Assembly: GCF_028291725.1 (NCBI RefSeq)
Contig: NZ_JAQGNT010000096.1
Location: forward strand, 1 to 48,421
Direction: 5' to 3'
From: Hydrocarboniphaga sp.
GTDB lineage: Bacteria; Pseudomonadota; Gammaproteobacteria; Nevskiales; Nevskiaceae
Length of the DNA stretch: 48,421 nt
Part shown: in pieces, positions 40,694-48,421 of the stretch
Numbering within the stretch: the first letter of the stretch is position 1
How the letters are laid out: each line of letters opens with the position of its first letter
Translations under genes and position numbers: made by a program
The notes under the pieces: model-generated
What the model saw: only the letters and a program-made list of their open reading frames with translations
What the model was told of the DNA's origin: nothing
Database searches by the model: none

Positions 40694-43222
40694 TCACGAT
40701 CCCGGGCAACTGCCGTCGCCCGGGTTGGAGTCGAGCTTCAGTTCGGTGAAGCTCAGGCCGAAGCGGCCGTCGGTTTGAATCTCGAACGGACGCTCCACCT
40801 GCGACAGGTCCGCGCCCGCCGCCGCAAAACAGCTCAGCTTGATGTGGGCGGTGCGCCAGGCGCCGCCGGCGGCATCACCGAACAGGCTGCCGGCATCCAG
40901 TGATGCGCCGCAGCCTTCGCCGCAGGACAGCCGCAGCCGCACCGGTGCGCTCGGCGCCCTATCGACCCGGTAGCGCAGGCTCAGCACCATGTCGCCATTC
41001 GCCTGCCGCCGCAGATCCACGGCCTTGCCCTGCACGTAGATCGAAGCGTCGCCGCCGCCCGACCAGCTGATCGAACGTGCGTCCTCCTGCGCGGCGCCGT
41101 CGACGGCGCGCACCTGCAGCACGCGGCCGGGGCTGGCGAGCGTTGCCGCATCCAGCGCGGCGGCGCCTTGGGAATCGCGGGCGTACAGCGCCCATGGTGC
41201 CAGCGTGCGGCCCTTGCGGAAGTAGATGCCCAGGTTGGCCGCCGTCGGCGCGGCGACGCCGGGGTCTTCGGACAGCCGGCGTAGCGAGCCATGGTCGCGA
41301 TAGCTCAGGCCATAGCCGTAGGCGAACAGCGGCGCGTAGCCGGCGTCGCCGCGGTTGAGCAGGGTCTGGGCCGCGCTGCGCGGCCAGGAGAACGGCAGCT
41401 TGCCGCTGAAATCGGGCGCGGCCCGGCCGGCCGGCGCGCGGAAGATCAGGTCTGCGATCGCGGCGCCTTCGGAGCCCGGCAGCCAGGCGGCGACGAAAGC
41501 CCGCGAGGCGTTGATCTCGGGGTTGACCCACAGCGGACGGCCCGACAGGAAGATCGACACCACCGGAATCCCCTGGCGCTTCAGCCGTCGCAGCAGCGCC
41601 AGGTCGCGTTTGTCGCCGGCCTGGTATTCCAGGGTTTCGAGATCGCCCTGAAACTCGGCGTAAGGCTCCTCACCGAACACCACGATGGCGGCGTCGGGCT
41701 TGTGCGTGTAGTGGCCGTCGGCGCTCAACTCCGCAGAGCCCCCGGCGTGTTCGACGAGCTCGCGTATGCCCTGCCAGATCGAGGTGGCGCCCGGAAAATC
41801 CTGGCGCCCGTTGCCGGTCCCCTGCCAGGAAATGGTCCAGCCACCGGTCTGCCGGCCGATGTCGTCGGCCGCCGTGCCGGCAACCAGCACGCGCGCCTTG
41901 CGCTGCAGCGGCAGCAGGCCGCCGTTGTTTTTCAGCAGCACCAGCGAACGCCGCGCGGCCTCACGCGCCAGCGCGCGATGCGCTGGGCTGCCGAGTTCGG
42001 CGTAGTCGCCAGCCAGCGGACGCTGTGATGGCCGCGGCTTCTCGAACAGCCCCGCCAGCAGTTTGACGCGCAGGATGCGGCGCACCGCGTCGTCGATGCG
42101 CGCTGCCGGGATCTGCCCGCTGCGCGCCTGCGCCAGCGTGTGGGTGTAGAGCCCTTTCCAGCAGTCGGCGGCCATCACCATGTCGACGCCGGCATTGAAC
42201 ACCGCGGCGCAGCTGTCCTTGGTGCAGCCCGGGATCTGGCTGTGCGCGTTCCAGTCGCTGACGACCAGGCCCTGGAATCCCATGCGCTGTTTCAGCACCT
42301 GCGTGATCAGCGGCTCGCTGCCGCTGAGTTTCTGCCCCTGCCAGCTGCTGAAGGAGGCCATCACCGTCAGCACGCCGGCTTCGAGTGCCGGCGGATAGCC
42401 GGCGTTGTGCAGGCGGATCAGTTCGGCCTCGCTGGCCAAATTGTTGCCCTGATCGTGGCCGCCATCGGTGCCGCCGTCGCCGAGAAAATGTTTGGCGGAG
42501 GCCAGCGTGCGTCCCGGACCCATGAAGCCGGCCGTACCGTAGTCGCCCTGCAGGCCGCTGACCACGGCCGCCGCGTAACTGCGCACCACTTCGGGCTCCT
42601 CGGAATAACTCTCGTAGCTGCGGCCCCAGCGGTCGTCACGAACCACGGCCAGTGTCGGTGCAAAGCTCCAGTCCAGGCCGGTCACGGCGACCTCTTTCGC
42701 CGTGGCCTCGGCGATGCGGTGCAGCAGTTCCGGGTCGCGCGTGGCGCCGAGGCCGACGTTATGCGGGAACAAGGTCGCGCCGATGATGTTGTTGTGCCCG
42801 TGCACCGCGTCGACGCCGAACAGCAGCGGGATCGGTGTGCGTCCCGGCGCCACGTCCATGGCCGCGGTGTAGTAGGCGTCGGCCATCGCCAGCCAGGCCG
42901 CGGGCGGCGCACGGTCGTCGCCGCCCGGGCCGGAGTTGCCGCCGGCCAGCACCGAACCCAGCGGATAGTCGTGCAGATCCTGCGGCGTGATCGTGGAAAT
43001 GTCGCCCTGGATCATCTGGCCGACTTTCTGTTCCAGCGGCATCGACGCCAGCAAGGCATCGACGCGTGCCTCGACCGCTGGCGTGGCGAGTTGCGCGGCC
43101 GGCGAGTCCGGCCACAAGGCCGGATGCACCGCGACATCGGCCGGCGACGCGGCAACGGAGCCGAGGCCGCCTGCGATCAGCAGCCCCGAAATAAAAAACC
43201 AGCGTTTGCGAACGAGGGCCAT
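40694..43222 (-). CDS. GH3 beta-glucosidase / exo-glucanase (CelD/ExoP-like)
   Basis: An 842-aa glycoside hydrolase family 3 enzyme that releases sugar from the non-reducing end of beta-glucans or beta-glucosides. The signal peptide is at 1-26 (FFISGLLIAGGLGSVAASPA), so it is periplasmic or exported. The TIM-barrel contains LLFGVDAVHGHNN, ASAKHFLGDGGTDGG (Lys244-His245) and the nucleophile Asp323 in GLVVSDWNAH. The second domain has LVLLKNNGGLLPL and GEEPYAEFQGD. The C-terminal 180 residues form an extra beta-rich domain seen in ExoP-type enzymes. It starts 3 bases after the MFS transporter gene, so both are one operon. It converges with the halogenase 18 bases away. Confidence 0.94.
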   Translation of the reverse strand: MALVRKRWFFISGLLIAGGLGSVAASPADVAVHPALWPDSPAAQLATPAVEARVDALLASMPLEQKVGQMIQGDISTITPQDLHDYPLGSVLAGGNSGPGGDDRAPPAAWLAMADAYYTAAMDVAPGRTPIPLLFGVDAVHGHNNIIGATLFPHNVGLGATRDPELLHRIAEATAKEVAVTGLDWSFAPTLAVVRDDRWGRSYESYSEEPEVVRSYAAAVVSGLQGDYGTAGFMGPGRTLASAKHFLGDGGTDGGHDQGNNLASEAELIRLHNAGYPPALEAGVLTVMASFSSWQGQKLSGSEPLITQVLKQRMGFQGLVVSDWNAHSQIPGCTKDSCAAVFNAGVDMVMAADCWKGLYTHTLAQARSGQIPAARIDDAVRRILRVKLLAGLFEKPRPSQRPLAGDYAELGSPAHRALAREAARRSLVLLKNNGGLLPLQRKARVLVAGTAADDIGRQTGGWTISWQGTGNGRQDFPGATSIWQGIRELVEHAGGSAELSADGHYTHKPDAAIVVFGEEPYAEFQGDLETLEYQAGDKRDLALLRRLKRQGIPVVSIFLSGRPLWVNPEINASRAFVAAWLPGSEGAAIADLIFRAPAGRAAPDFSGKLPFSWPRSAAQTLLNRGDAGYAPLFAYGYGLSYRDHGSLRRLSEDPGVAAPTAANLGIYFRKGRTLAPWALYARDSQGAAALDAATLASPGRVLQVRAVDGAAQEDARSISWSGGGDASIYVQGKAVDLRRQANGDMVLSLRYRVDRAPSAPVRLRLSCGEGCGASLDAGSLFGDAAGGAWRTAHIKLSCFAAAGADLSQVERPFEIQTDGRFGLSFTELKLDSNPGDGSCPGS

Positions 43223-43225
43223 GCT

Positions 43226-44644
43226 TCAGGCCTTACGCCACAGATGCTGCATCTGTTCCAGGCTGCGGCCCTTGGTCTCCGGCACGTAGCGCCACACGAA
43301 CAGCGCCGCGAGCAGGCTCATCGCACCGTAGATCCAGTAGGCGAAGCCGTGGTTGAACGCGGCGTTGAGCAGTGAGTTGCCGTCGAGGACCTTGAACGAC
43401 CACGACACCGCCAGATTCGCGATCCACTGCGCCGCCACCGCGATCGCCATCGCTCTGGCCTTGATCGCGTTGGGGAAGATTTCCGACAACAGGATCCACA
43501 CCACGGGCCCCCATGACAGCGAGAAGCCGGCGATGTAGACGATCATCGCCACCAGCGCCGCCAGGCCCATGTGGCCGGACGCGAACAGCGTGCCCAGCGT
43601 CAGCATCGACGCCGCCATGATCAGCGCGCCCCACAGCATCAGTGGCCGCCGCCCCCAGGAATCCACCTTGAAGGTCGCCACCAGCGTGAACACCATGTTG
43701 GCGAGGCCGACGATCACCGTCTGCAGCAGCGCCGAGTCGGTACTCGAGCCCATGTTCTGGAACATCAGCGGCGCGTAGTACAGCACCGCGTTGATGCCGA
43801 CCAGCTGCTGGAACACCGACAGCAGGATGCCGACGACGACGACCAGCGCGCCGTAGGCGAACAGCCGCTCCTGGCTGACCACCAGGCTGGCGCGGATCTC
43901 GGCCAGCGTCGCGCCCGGATCGGCTTCGCTGCCGAGCCGGTGCAGCAGCGCCAGCGCCTCGGTGTCGCGGCGTTGCATGACCAGCCAGCGCGGCGTGTCC
44001 GGCGCGCCGAGCAGCAGCGCCAGGAACAGCATCGACGGCAGCGCCTCGGACGCGAACATCCAGCGCCAGCCGACGCGGTGCAGCCATTCGGAGTTGCCGA
44101 GCCCGGCGATCGCCCAGTTGATGAAGTACACGCCGACGATGCCGACGACGATCGCCATCTGGTACAGCGACACCAGCTTGCCGCGGCTGTGCTTGGGCGC
44201 AATCTCGGCGATGTACAGCGGCGACACCAGCGAGGCGACGCCGACCCCGATGCCGCCGATGATGCGGTACAGATTGAATGGCAGCAGCGCGCCGGCGCCC
44301 ATGCCGCCGATCGTGCCCAGGCCCAGTTCCGGCACCGCCGAGCCGATCGAGCAGATCAGGAACATCAGCGCGGCGAACACCAGTGTGCGCTTGCGGCCGT
44401 AGCGATCGGCCAGCCAGCCGGCACCGGCACCGCCGATCACGCAGCCGAACAGCGCGCTGGAGATGGTGAAGCCCGAGAGGCTGGAGCGGGCGGTTTCGGA
44501 CAGCTGCAGCGGGTCGATGAAGTTCAGGTCGATCGAGCCGATCGCGCCTGAAATCACCGCAGTGTCGTAGCCGAACAACAGGCCGCCGAGGGCTGCGATC
44601 AAGGTAAGTCCGGTCGCCTGGGAGCGGGGGCTGCGAGCCGTCAT
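43226..44644 (-). CDS. MFS sugar porter (XylE/GLUT-like sugar:H+ symporter)
   Basis: A 472-aa, 12-helix inner-membrane transporter of the sugar porter family. ALGGLLFGYDTAVISGA opens helix 1. WLADRYGRKRTLV is the first intracellular loop motif. PLYIAEIAPKHSRGKLVS, VFQQLVGINAVLYYAP (sugar-binding QQ region) and RYVPETKGRSLEQM complete the family signatures. ATG 44644 has CCAGGAGAGAACCAC. A perfect GACAGCGCTGTC operator lies 104 bases upstream and a hairpin abuts the ribosome-binding site. Co-transcribed with the GH3 gene, so it probably imports the monosaccharide that enzyme releases, such as glucose. Confidence 0.93.
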   Translation of the reverse strand: MTARSPRSQATGLTLIAALGGLLFGYDTAVISGAIGSIDLNFIDPLQLSETARSSLSGFTISSALFGCVIGGAGAGWLADRYGRKRTLVFAALMFLICSIGSAVPELGLGTIGGMGAGALLPFNLYRIIGGIGVGVASLVSPLYIAEIAPKHSRGKLVSLYQMAIVVGIVGVYFINWAIAGLGNSEWLHRVGWRWMFASEALPSMLFLALLLGAPDTPRWLVMQRRDTEALALLHRLGSEADPGATLAEIRASLVVSQERLFAYGALVVVVGILLSVFQQLVGINAVLYYAPLMFQNMGSSTDSALLQTVIVGLANMVFTLVATFKVDSWGRRPLMLWGALIMAASMLTLGTLFASGHMGLAALVAMIVYIAGFSLSWGPVVWILLSEIFPNAIKARAMAIAVAAQWIANLAVSWSFKVLDGNSLLNAAFNHGFAYWIYGAMSLLAALFVWRYVPETKGRSLEQMQHLWRKA

Positions 44645-44658
44645 GTGGTTCTCTCCTG

Positions 44659-44677
44659 GCGGGCGTTAGACGCCCGC
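44659..44677 (-). promoter_or_regulatory. Leader hairpin next to the sugar porter ribosome-binding site
   Basis: GCGGGCGT and ACGCCCGC form an 8-bp perfect stem with a 3-base loop. On the minus strand it ends directly before CAGGAGAG of the sugar porter. It could modulate translation or protect the mRNA end. It lacks a T-run in the sense direction, so I do not call it a terminator. Confidence 0.4.
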
Positions 44678-44747
44678 TTATCGTTTTGGGGCCAGCAAGT
44701 TACCGCCAGACTTGCAGCCAGCCCTTAAGCGCCACCTTAATCGAAAA

Positions 44748-44759
44748 GACAGCGCTGTC
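44748..44759. promoter_or_regulatory. LacI-family operator GACAGCGCTGTC, site 3
   Basis: Identical to the perfect site at 39035 and flanked by AA/AAG. It lies between two minus-strand transporter genes, upstream of the sugar porter-GH3 operon. Sharing the operator ties this operon to the receptor and halogenase. Confidence 0.82.
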
Positions 44760-44817
44760 AAGACATTTTCTGCAGCGCCGTATGGCCGGGCAAGCGCGGC
44801 GGGCGGGGCGGTCGCTG

Positions 44818-46224
44818 CTAATCGGTTCCGCGATCCCCGGTCAGCGCGTCGATCTCGCTGACGATCTGGCGATGACGGGCGCCGTCGAGCGTATAGCCCC
44901 ACAGTGCCAGCATCGACAGCGCCGCGCCGATCGCCGGCAGCAGGCCCATGGCCGCGCGGATGGCCTGCAGCGCGGGTGGCTGCTGGACCTGGTTGGCGAC
45001 GAAGCCGCTGGCGTCGAGCATCGTGCCGGTGGCCAGCGCGGACAGGCCCATTGCAAACTTCTCGATGAACGCGGCCAGGCCGAACACCTTGGCCTCGTCG
45101 CGCCGGCCGAAGCGCCATTGGTGGTATTCGACGGTGTCCGGCAGCATCGCCCAGAAGCACACGCCATACGCGGTGTTGCCCATCGCGATCAGGGCCAGCA
45201 GTGCCACGGCCGGAAGCAGCGGCAGTTGCTGCGGCAGATACAGCGCGAGCGCGCTGGCGAAGGTCAGGAGGCTGCCGATCTGCCAGCCACCGCGCTTGCT
45301 GCTGCGGCGTATCAGCCACACCCACAGCGGCACGCTGAGCATGCTGGCGACGCCCAGCAATGGGATCGCGTAGCGGATCGGGTGCTCGGCGCGCAGCACG
45401 TACTTGAAGAAATAAATCAGGTTGCGCGTGTGCATGGTCAAGGTCAGCGTGACCAGGAACTTGCCGGCGAGCAGGCACAGCAGCGGCGCGTTGCGGCGCG
45501 CGTTCGCCAGGAATGCGCGCGCCTCGGCGATGAAGCCGCTGCTCGAAGCCTGCGGTGGCCGGGCGTACCCCGGTTCGCGCACCGAGGCGAAGCACAGCGC
45601 GAACGCAACGCTGGCGAGTGCGCCGGTCACCGCGGCCGCAAGGCTATAGCCGCGACGCGGGTCGCCGGCGCCGAGTACCTCGGCCAGTGCCGGTATCAGA
45701 TAGGCGACCGCAAAACCGCCGAGAAACGCGAACTGCATGCGCAGGCCGGTCAGGCCGACGCGCTCGTCGCTGTCGCGGGTGATCGAGGCGGACAGCGCGG
45801 AGTAGGGGATCGCCACCGCGGTGTACAGCGTGCGCACCAGCAAGTGCGTTACCAGCGTCCAGGCCACCAGCCCGGATGTCGATAGCGCCGGGCCCGAAAA
45901 CGCCAGCGCGAACACCATCGCCAGCGGCATCGAGCCGAACAGCAGAAACGGGCGGTAGCGGCCCCAGCGCGTGCGTGTGCGATCGGCGAGCACACCCATC
46001 ACCGGATCGGTGACGCAATCCCACAGCGTCGCGACGAAGTACGACAGACCGGCCGCGGATGCCGGAATGCCGAGCACGTCGGTGTAGAAAAAAATCAGGA
46101 ACAGCCCCAGGCCCTGCCAGTACAGGTTGAGCCCGAAATCGCCGACCGCGAAACCATAGCGCTCGCGCGCGCTGAGCCTGGTACTGGCGGTGGCGCGCGG
46201 TGCACCGCTCCGGTCGTCTTGCAT
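44818..46224 (-). CDS. MFS transporter of the glycoside-pentoside-hexuronide (GPH) cation symporter family
   Basis: A 468-aa, 12-helix transporter. RYGFAVGDFGLNLYWQGLGLFLIFFYTDVLG is the typical first helix and DPVMGVLADRTRTRWGRYRPFLLFG the conserved first loop of the GPH family (MelB, XynB, LacS). YGVCFWAMLPDTVEYHQWRFGRRDEA is the late conserved loop. ATG 46224 (MQDDRSG) is chosen because GGGAG lies seven bases upstream. It is divergent from the LacI gene with 103 bases between, where I see no GACAGCGCTGTC site. It probably imports an oligosaccharide or glycoside with Na+ or H+, complementing the sugar porter. Confidence 0.9.
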   Translation of the reverse strand: MQDDRSGAPRATASTRLSARERYGFAVGDFGLNLYWQGLGLFLIFFYTDVLGIPASAAGLSYFVATLWDCVTDPVMGVLADRTRTRWGRYRPFLLFGSMPLAMVFALAFSGPALSTSGLVAWTLVTHLLVRTLYTAVAIPYSALSASITRDSDERVGLTGLRMQFAFLGGFAVAYLIPALAEVLGAGDPRRGYSLAAAVTGALASVAFALCFASVREPGYARPPQASSSGFIAEARAFLANARRNAPLLCLLAGKFLVTLTLTMHTRNLIYFFKYVLRAEHPIRYAIPLLGVASMLSVPLWVWLIRRSSKRGGWQIGSLLTFASALALYLPQQLPLLPAVALLALIAMGNTAYGVCFWAMLPDTVEYHQWRFGRRDEAKVFGLAAFIEKFAMGLSALATGTMLDASGFVANQVQQPPALQAIRAAMGLLPAIGAALSMLALWGYTLDGARHRQIVSEIDALTGDRGTD

Positions 46225-46327
46225 GCGTCTCCCGCCCATCGCCGTAGTTGCCAGTGTCTCTGGTCTGCCAGCATCATCGGCGATGCGGGGACGGCATGCG
46301 AGCCTGCAACGGGAGAGCGGTGAATCG

Positions 46328-47374
46328 ATGAAATCCGGCGGCAAGGCAACCATCACCGACGTGGCCGTGCTCGCCGGGGTATCGATCAAATCGGTGTCCC
46401 GCGTGATCAACAAAGAGCCCAATGTCCGCGAGAAAATGCGCGAGCGGGTGATGCGCGCGGTCGCGGAACTGGACTACAGGCCGAACTTTTCGGCGCGCAG
46501 CCTGGCGGGCATGCGCTCGTTCCTGATCGGCTACCTGTTTGGTGATCCCAGTGGTGATTATGCGCATCGCGTCGAGATCGGCATCCTCAATCGTTGTCGC
46601 GAGGCCGGCTATCACCTGATGGTCGAGCAGATCGACATCAGCGCGCCCGACGTCGCTGCACGCACCGCCGCGCTGGTCACGCAACTGCGCCTCGACGGTG
46701 TGGTGCTGACGCCGCCGATCACCGACTTTCCCGACGTGCTGCGCGTGCTGCGCGAAGCCGGCGTGCCCTACGTCAGAATCGCGCCCGACCAGGACTTCGG
46801 CGACTCGCCGGTGGTGGCGATGGACGACGCTGCGGCCGCCGAGCAACTCACCGAGCACCTGATCGGCCTGGGCCATCGCGAGATCGGTTTCATCAAGGGC
46901 GACCCCGGTCATTCGGCCGCGCGCCTGCGCTACGAAGGTTACTGCCGCGCGATGGCGGCGCATCAGCTCAAGCTGCAGCCGCATCTGGTCGAACAGGGCC
47001 TGTTCTCGTATGCCTCCGGTCTGGAGTGCGCGCGGCGGCTGCTGCTGCAGCCGAAGCGTCCGACTGCCATTTTCGCCAGCAACGACGACATGGCCGCTGC
47101 GGTCATCGCGGTGGCGCACGAAAACGGCATCCGGCTGCCGTCGGAGCTGTCGGTGGTCGGCTTCGACGACGCGCCGATCGCCGGCGTGGTCTGGCCGCCG
47201 CTGACCACGGTGCGCCAGCCGATCGCGCAAATGGCCGAGGCCGCGGCCGACATCCTGCTGGCCTTGACCGGGCACAAGGACACCGGCTCGCCGCCGGCCG
47301 CTGCGTCGCGGCGGGATCTCGAATACGAAATCAAGCTGCGCCAGTCCACCGCGCCACCGCCGGCAGACTCCTAA
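46328..47374 (+). CDS. LacI-family transcriptional regulator of the sugar locus
   Basis: A 348-aa regulator. The N-terminal helix-turn-helix is ATITDVAVLAGVSIKSVSRVINKEPNV (about 8-34), followed by the hinge YRPNFSARSLAG. The sensor domain shows the usual SVVGFDDAPIAGVVWPPLTTVRQP. ATG 46328 is supported by the position of the DNA-binding domain; the frame stays open upstream to 46190 but adds no domain. It is divergent from the GPH transporter. It is the only LacI protein next to the GACAGCGCTGTC sites, which have the central CG step that family members read, so it very likely represses the receptor, halogenase and porter-GH3 units until sugar is bound. Confidence 0.9.
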   Translation: MKSGGKATITDVAVLAGVSIKSVSRVINKEPNVREKMRERVMRAVAELDYRPNFSARSLAGMRSFLIGYLFGDPSGDYAHRVEIGILNRCREAGYHLMVEQIDISAPDVAARTAALVTQLRLDGVVLTPPITDFPDVLRVLREAGVPYVRIAPDQDFGDSPVVAMDDAAAAEQLTEHLIGLGHREIGFIKGDPGHSAARLRYEGYCRAMAAHQLKLQPHLVEQGLFSYASGLECARRLLLQPKRPTAIFASNDDMAAAVIAVAHENGIRLPSELSVVGFDDAPIAGVVWPPLTTVRQPIAQMAEAAADILLALTGHKDTGSPPAAASRRDLEYEIKLRQSTAPPPADS

Positions 47375-47423
47375 GGCGAATGGCACTAACGTAACGAGAA
47401 TTCCCCCAGGAAGCCGATGAAGC

Positions 47424-47493
47424 TAGGTCGGCAATCCTTTGCCGACGTGCTCAAGCGATCAGGGCGCACACGTCGGCAAGGGATTGCCGACCG
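47424..47493. repeat. Intergenic inverted repeat, family A copy 4
   Basis: TAGGTCGGCAATCCTTTGCC (47424) is mirrored by GGCAAGGGATTGCCGACC near 47491. It is the only element of these families between 31231 and the right end. The outer CTACGG end seen in other copies has changed to GACG. Confidence 0.85.
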
Positions 47494-47721
47494 ACGTCGC
47501 TCGCGGGGCAGGGGCGGTTCATGGAGGGAATAAGAGGGTCGCGAGGTTCGTGTGGATTCCAATGCTGCCCGGGCCGTGTCGTCTTGCCTCGACGTGACAC
47601 GAGGCTTGCCTGTGCTCGTCGCGATGGGTTTTCGCATGGACGACGATGTCGGGGCGGGCACAGACTCCGATGCTGAACCCGCTTTGATCACCCGGGTGAG
47701 CATCGGTCTGAGGAGGCTCGA
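47494..47721. other. Non-coding stretch before the SnoaL-like gene
   Basis: About 230 bases without a supported gene. Short frames exist on both strands, none with family resemblance. The promoter and the GAGGAGG ribosome-binding site of the next gene must lie here. I see no operator palindrome of either class found elsewhere in the window. Confidence 0.5.
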
Positions 47722-48246
47722 ATGTCGCAGCCGGACATCATGTCCATCATCCAGCTGGTCAATCTTTACGGCGTCGCAGTGGATGCGCAGCGATGGGATT
47801 TATTCGATCGCATCTTCACCGACGATGTCGATGCCGACTACAGCGAGTCCGCGCATTGGCGTGATCGTGCGAGGTTCAAGTCGGATTTTGCGGCCTTCCA
47901 CGCGCCCTTCGACAGCACTCAGCACTGCATGATGAACCACCTGGTGCAGGTCGACGGCGACTCGGCGCAGGCTTTCACCTATGGCAGCTGGCGCCTCGTG
48001 CGTCATGCGGCCGGAGGCTCGCCTCTGTGGGACGGCAGCGGCTGGTACGACGACGAGGTCATGCGTACACAAGCAGGCTGGCGAATCCGCAAACGCATTT
48101 GCCGCGTCGTCTGGTGGACCGGCAATCCGACGGTCAACGAGACCATCCCGGGCGTGAAGTTCGAGCTGAACGCCTGCGTTCTGCGGCGCGAAGGCGAGGC
48201 CGGCAGAGTCGGTTTTCTCAAGGCTGTCGGCGGCCCGAACGCATAA
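47722..48246 (+). CDS. SnoaL-like / NTF2-fold protein
   Basis: A 174-aa protein of the SnoaL/NTF2-like cone-fold superfamily. MSIIQLVNLYGVAVDAQRWDLFDRIFTDDVDADY is the usual first helix pair and strand; HCMMNHLVQVDGDSAQAFTYG and SGWYDDEVMRTQAGWRIRKRICRV are the characteristic sheet. Relatives include ring-hydroxylating dioxygenase small-subunit-like proteins, steroid isomerases and scytalone-dehydratase-like enzymes. ATG 47722 follows CTGAGGAGGCTCGA. The position of catalytic Asp/His residues suggests it could be an isomerase or dehydratase, but the superfamily is too diverse to assign. It stands alone. Confidence 0.8.
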   Translation: MSQPDIMSIIQLVNLYGVAVDAQRWDLFDRIFTDDVDADYSESAHWRDRARFKSDFAAFHAPFDSTQHCMMNHLVQVDGDSAQAFTYGSWRLVRHAAGGSPLWDGSGWYDDEVMRTQAGWRIRKRICRVVWWTGNPTVNETIPGVKFELNACVLRREGEAGRVGFLKAVGGPNA

Positions 48247-48301
48247 AGGTCGGCGCCCAAAGCCGGGGCCTATTGCCGCTCTTGCTAAACTCGTCGGCTG
48301 A

Positions 48302-48421
48302 ATGCCGACATCTCCGGAAGCCAAAGCTGCGAGCGGGTCACGCGACACCCGGCCGCGTGATGGCGCGGCCGAGGCAGTGAACGCCAACGGCATCTTCTCG
48401 CCGCTGCGGCAGGCCACGTTC
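48302..48421 (+). CDS. Start of a probable MFS exporter (truncated by the window end)
   Basis: ATG 48302 opens 40 codons that run off the window: MPTSPEAKAASGSRD, a polar leader, then NGIFSPLRQATF. The last part resembles the start of DHA3-type major facilitator exporters, which begin with xPLRxxxFRxLW just before helix 1. No strong ribosome-binding site is visible. Too little is present for a firm call. Confidence 0.4.
   Translation, partial: MPTSPEAKAASGSRDTRPRDGAAEAVNANGIFSPLRQATF

Noticed and set aside
42140-43375. A 411-codon plus-strand open frame over the GH3 gene
   Set aside because: Antisense shadow of a signal-peptide-bearing GH3 enzyme with full catalytic motifs; composition is that of a GC-rich complement.

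Overview
The window is high-GC DNA from a member of the Pseudomonadota. A gammaproteobacterium of the Nevskiales/Steroidobacterales/Xanthomonadales neighbourhood is my best guess. This rests on gene content (steroid-type acyl-CoA dehydrogenase pairs, SDR clusters, a TonB receptor/tryptophan-halogenase/GH3 sugar locus) and on several families of long intergenic inverted repeats. It is not based on a marker gene. I found no rRNA, tRNA, CRISPR array or transposase.

Region 1 (about 200-8600 and 11360-34740) is a catabolic island built for CoA-linked beta-oxidation of an unidentified, probably branched or cyclic, acid. It holds an AMP-binding ligase (with two altered catalytic motifs), an SCP2-type thiolase, an aldehyde dehydrogenase, six SDRs (one lacking the catalytic Lys), a fused FadB-like hydratase/3-hydroxyacyl-CoA dehydrogenase, two pairs of acyl-CoA dehydrogenases, four stand-alone crotonases, a CaiB-type CoA-transferase and an amidohydrolase. 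A PhyH dioxygenase-SDR-sulfotransferase-isomerase-SDR gene string and a LacI-FAD oxidase-GMC oxidoreductase module lie in the same island. Five intergenic regions carry copies of an ATAG-N4-CTAT palindrome, one of them inside a perfect 36-bp inverted repeat. A tandem-duplicated GntR/FCD regulator (27069-28538) is divergently transcribed from one site and is the best candidate to bind them all. I regard this regulator/operator set as the most novel system here.

Region 2 (about 8640-11340) interrupts the catabolic island. It is a lower-GC restriction-modification cassette: a C-type controller with its C-box, a BamHI-family endonuclease with every BamHI catalytic and base-reading residue conserved, and a beta-class methyltransferase in convergent orientation. 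A decayed vapBC toxin-antitoxin remnant follows it.

Region 3 (about 34930-36420) holds a small unknown protein and a secreted, probably outer-membrane beta-barrel protein, neither recognised.

Region 4 (36455-47374) is a carbohydrate-uptake locus: TonB-dependent receptor, tryptophan-halogenase-like flavoprotein, GH3 glycosidase, two MFS sugar transporters and a LacI regulator. GACAGCGCTGTC operators lie upstream of the receptor/halogenase pair and of the transporter-GH3 operon. The right edge has a SnoaL-like protein and the start of a probable MFS exporter.

At least eleven 70-85 bp imperfect inverted repeats of five sequence families sit between genes of region 1 and at the far edge of region 4. 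They are absent from the restriction island and from the interior of the sugar locus.
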